Notes under the pieces: generated by a model
What the model saw: only the letters and a program-made list of their open reading frames with translations
Databases searched by the model: none
What the model was told of the DNA's origin: nothing
Assembly (NCBI GenBank): GCA_900128395.1
Contig: LT649592.1
Coordinates: 1 to 19,060 of the forward strand
Source: Stramenopiles sp. TOSAG23-2
Taxonomy: Eukaryota > Sar
Length of the DNA: 19,060 nucleotides
Direction: 5' to 3'
Position numbers and translations under genes: made by a program
In this document: positions 17,699-19,060 of the stretch, in pieces
Position numbering within the stretch: position 1 is the first letter of the stretch
Layout: each line of letters begins with the position of its first letter

Positions 17699-18913
17699 AT
17701 GGCAGCAGTAATATGCAGAGCAATAGCGAAACCGTTTGAATTGTGCGGGAAAGCATGTGCGAAATCATGCGAGGCATGTGGGAAATGTTGTAACGAAATG
17801 GAAAAAGAGTGCACTAAATGTTGTGGACCTTGTTGTGCTGAAATAAATAAATGTTGTGGTGGAGTCTGCGATTATATGAGTCAATTTCTTGACAAACCGT
17901 TCAGTTCATTGGTTATATTTACATTCTTAGCAGCATTTGCACCTGCATTTTGCTTGTTTGGATTCATGGCCGATTGTAGTACAGCGGAATGTCAAAAGTG
18001 TCAAGAGAATACAGGTGGTGGACCCGACTTGTTTGTTTTCGGTATTGTTCAAGCTATCTTATTTTTAATACATTTCTTTATGGCAATTTATATTATGAGA
18101 AAATTTGATAAACCAATGGCGCATTACGGCGATACATTTTATCAACGCTTATGCCACTTGGTATGCGAAGATGTTGCCATGGCATTATATATCTGTATTT
18201 TAATATTTGCATTTATATGGAATATATTAGGTATGACTTGGAGAAATGCAACTTCTACTTGCGCTGATCATACATATAGTGTCATGGTTGAAGTCTCCAT
18301 AACACTTAGTTGGATATTCTTTTTCTTTGGTGGAATAGCGTTTGCTTTTGCTGCATTGCAAGGTTCTATTGACGAGGGAGCATGTACTCATAATTGTGGA
18401 GGCCCATGTGTATTCTGTGGGCGTTTGTGTTGTGGTGCAGCATGTTGTCCAACTGATGAAGAAATTGCGATGCGTAAGCAACAGCAATTGCAAAGAGATC
18501 GTGAAAGACAAGCACAAATGGATCAACAAGGAGGACCACAACAACAAAATATGAATAGAAACCCAGGATACGTTGCTGGGTATCAACAACCACCCCAACG
18601 ACAAGCGCCTTCATTTACCAAGCCAATGCCAACAGCAGTTGCACAACCTGTATACCAACAGCAACAACAACCAGTATACGTACAGACAAACAACCAATCG
18701 CCTAACAGACCTCCAAGGAATCAACAGCAACAAGGTCAACCAAAAAAACAAGAAAAAGATGCTGGTGAGGAGCTGGTTGATAATGCAGTTGAGGCAGGCA
18801 CTGCTATTGCAAAAGGGATTGGGCGTGGTTTAATGAGTGGATTTAATATGGCTAAAAAAGCTGCACAAGATAGGAAAAAAAGCAACAGCTCAAATAAGAA
18901 TACGAGAAAGTAA
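17699..18913 (+). CDS. Cys-rich four-transmembrane protein with a Gln-rich tail
   Basis: ATG at 17699 (context AAAATGG) is preferred to the upstream in-frame ATG at 17627, whose first 24 codons are Lys/Gln-rich and unlike the rest. MAAVICRAIAKPFELCGKAC starts a Cys-dense cytoplasmic-type segment with CC pairs (CGKCC, CTKCCGPCC, NKCCGGVC), candidate palmitoylation or metal-binding sites. Counting from 17627, four hydrophobic segments lie at about 93-115, 133-157, 183-204 and 217-244. Between the first two is a loop with three Cys (CSTAECQKC), and after the fourth a second Cys cluster (CTHNCGGPCVFCGRLCCG). The tail is Gln/Pro-rich, then basic (KKAAQDRKKSNSSNKN). I recognise a recurring protist membrane-protein layout but no named family or function. 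Confidence 0.82.
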   Translation: MAAVICRAIAKPFELCGKACAKSCEACGKCCNEMEKECTKCCGPCCAEINKCCGGVCDYMSQFLDKPFSSLVIFTFLAAFAPAFCLFGFMADCSTAECQKCQENTGGGPDLFVFGIVQAILFLIHFFMAIYIMRKFDKPMAHYGDTFYQRLCHLVCEDVAMALYICILIFAFIWNILGMTWRNATSTCADHTYSVMVEVSITLSWIFFFFGGIAFAFAALQGSIDEGACTHNCGGPCVFCGRLCCGAACCPTDEEIAMRKQQQLQRDRERQAQMDQQGGPQQQNMNRNPGYVAGYQQPPQRQAPSFTKPMPTAVAQPVYQQQQQPVYVQTNNQSPNRPPRNQQQQGQPKKQEKDAGEELVDNAVEAGTAIAKGIGRGLMSGFNMAKKAAQDRKKSNSSNKNTRK

Positions 18914-19060
18914 ATTAAAAATATATAATATGTGTTTCGTAAAATACATTTTAGTGGCGTGTGTGTGTGAGGGAAAGGGGTTTTTTTTATAATAGTCAGG
19001 TATATCTGGTACTTCAAAATTAAAAAATTTAGCTGGTGTTCTCGGTGCACAGATATTGTG
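18914..19060. other. 3' flank at the window end
   Basis: It contains a (GT)n tract near 18958-18968 and AT-rich sequence. No gene is supported. Confidence 0.5.

Noticed and set aside
1-19060. tRNA and rRNA genes
   Set aside because: I found no T-loop GTTCRANNC with matching acceptor stems and no rRNA-like conserved blocks by eye; a covariance-model scan was not possible.

Overview
The window is AT-rich nuclear DNA from a unicellular eukaryote that builds cilia or flagella. The clearest gene encodes the retrograde intraflagellar-transport subunit IFT121/WDR35. GT-AG introns with a CTAAC-type branch site can be read directly, most convincingly in the SDR gene. All three standard stop codons end genes. 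The genus cannot be named. The N-myristoylated GST-like protein and the Cys-rich four-TM protein look like families common in heterotrophic protists such as stramenopiles, but that is only a hint.

Layout. Positions 1-4100 are an accessory, damaged region. It holds a minus-strand gene remnant with an intron flanked by a 34-bp direct repeat, a short segment with an inverted paralogue at about 14 kb, a 1.28-kb sequence bounded by 31-bp perfect inverted repeats, and a frameshifted EF-hand gene. From about 3.96 to 6.5 kb is an unfamiliar large protein with a weak F-box-like start and a DGHHK motif; its 5' end is an array of 100- and 125-bp tandem repeats. Next is a short-chain dehydrogenase relative (about 7.0-8.0 kb) that has lost catalytic residues, converging on IFT121 (8.3-11.9 kb, minus). 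Then follow a small basic membrane protein (12.7-13.5 kb), an orphan minus-strand coding fragment (13.8-14.1 kb), a SETD3/RuBisCO-LSMT-type SET methyltransferase (14.2-15.9 kb, minus), a GST-like protein (16.2-17.0 kb) and a Cys-rich four-TM protein (17.7-18.9 kb). The neighbours share no obvious pathway, and gene orientation alternates as in a compact protist genome.

The most striking pattern is a set of near-perfect, head-to-tail tandem duplications of about 25-150 bp. They lie in spacers, at gene starts and at gene ends, often break reading frames, and spare the two longest conserved genes (IFT121 and SET). In one place an exonic segment containing AG|GT is repeated on both sides of an insert, so splicing would remove the extra material exactly and restore the frame. 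This could be intron birth by duplication, or unmerged contig overlaps from assembly. Long reads and RNA-seq would settle it.
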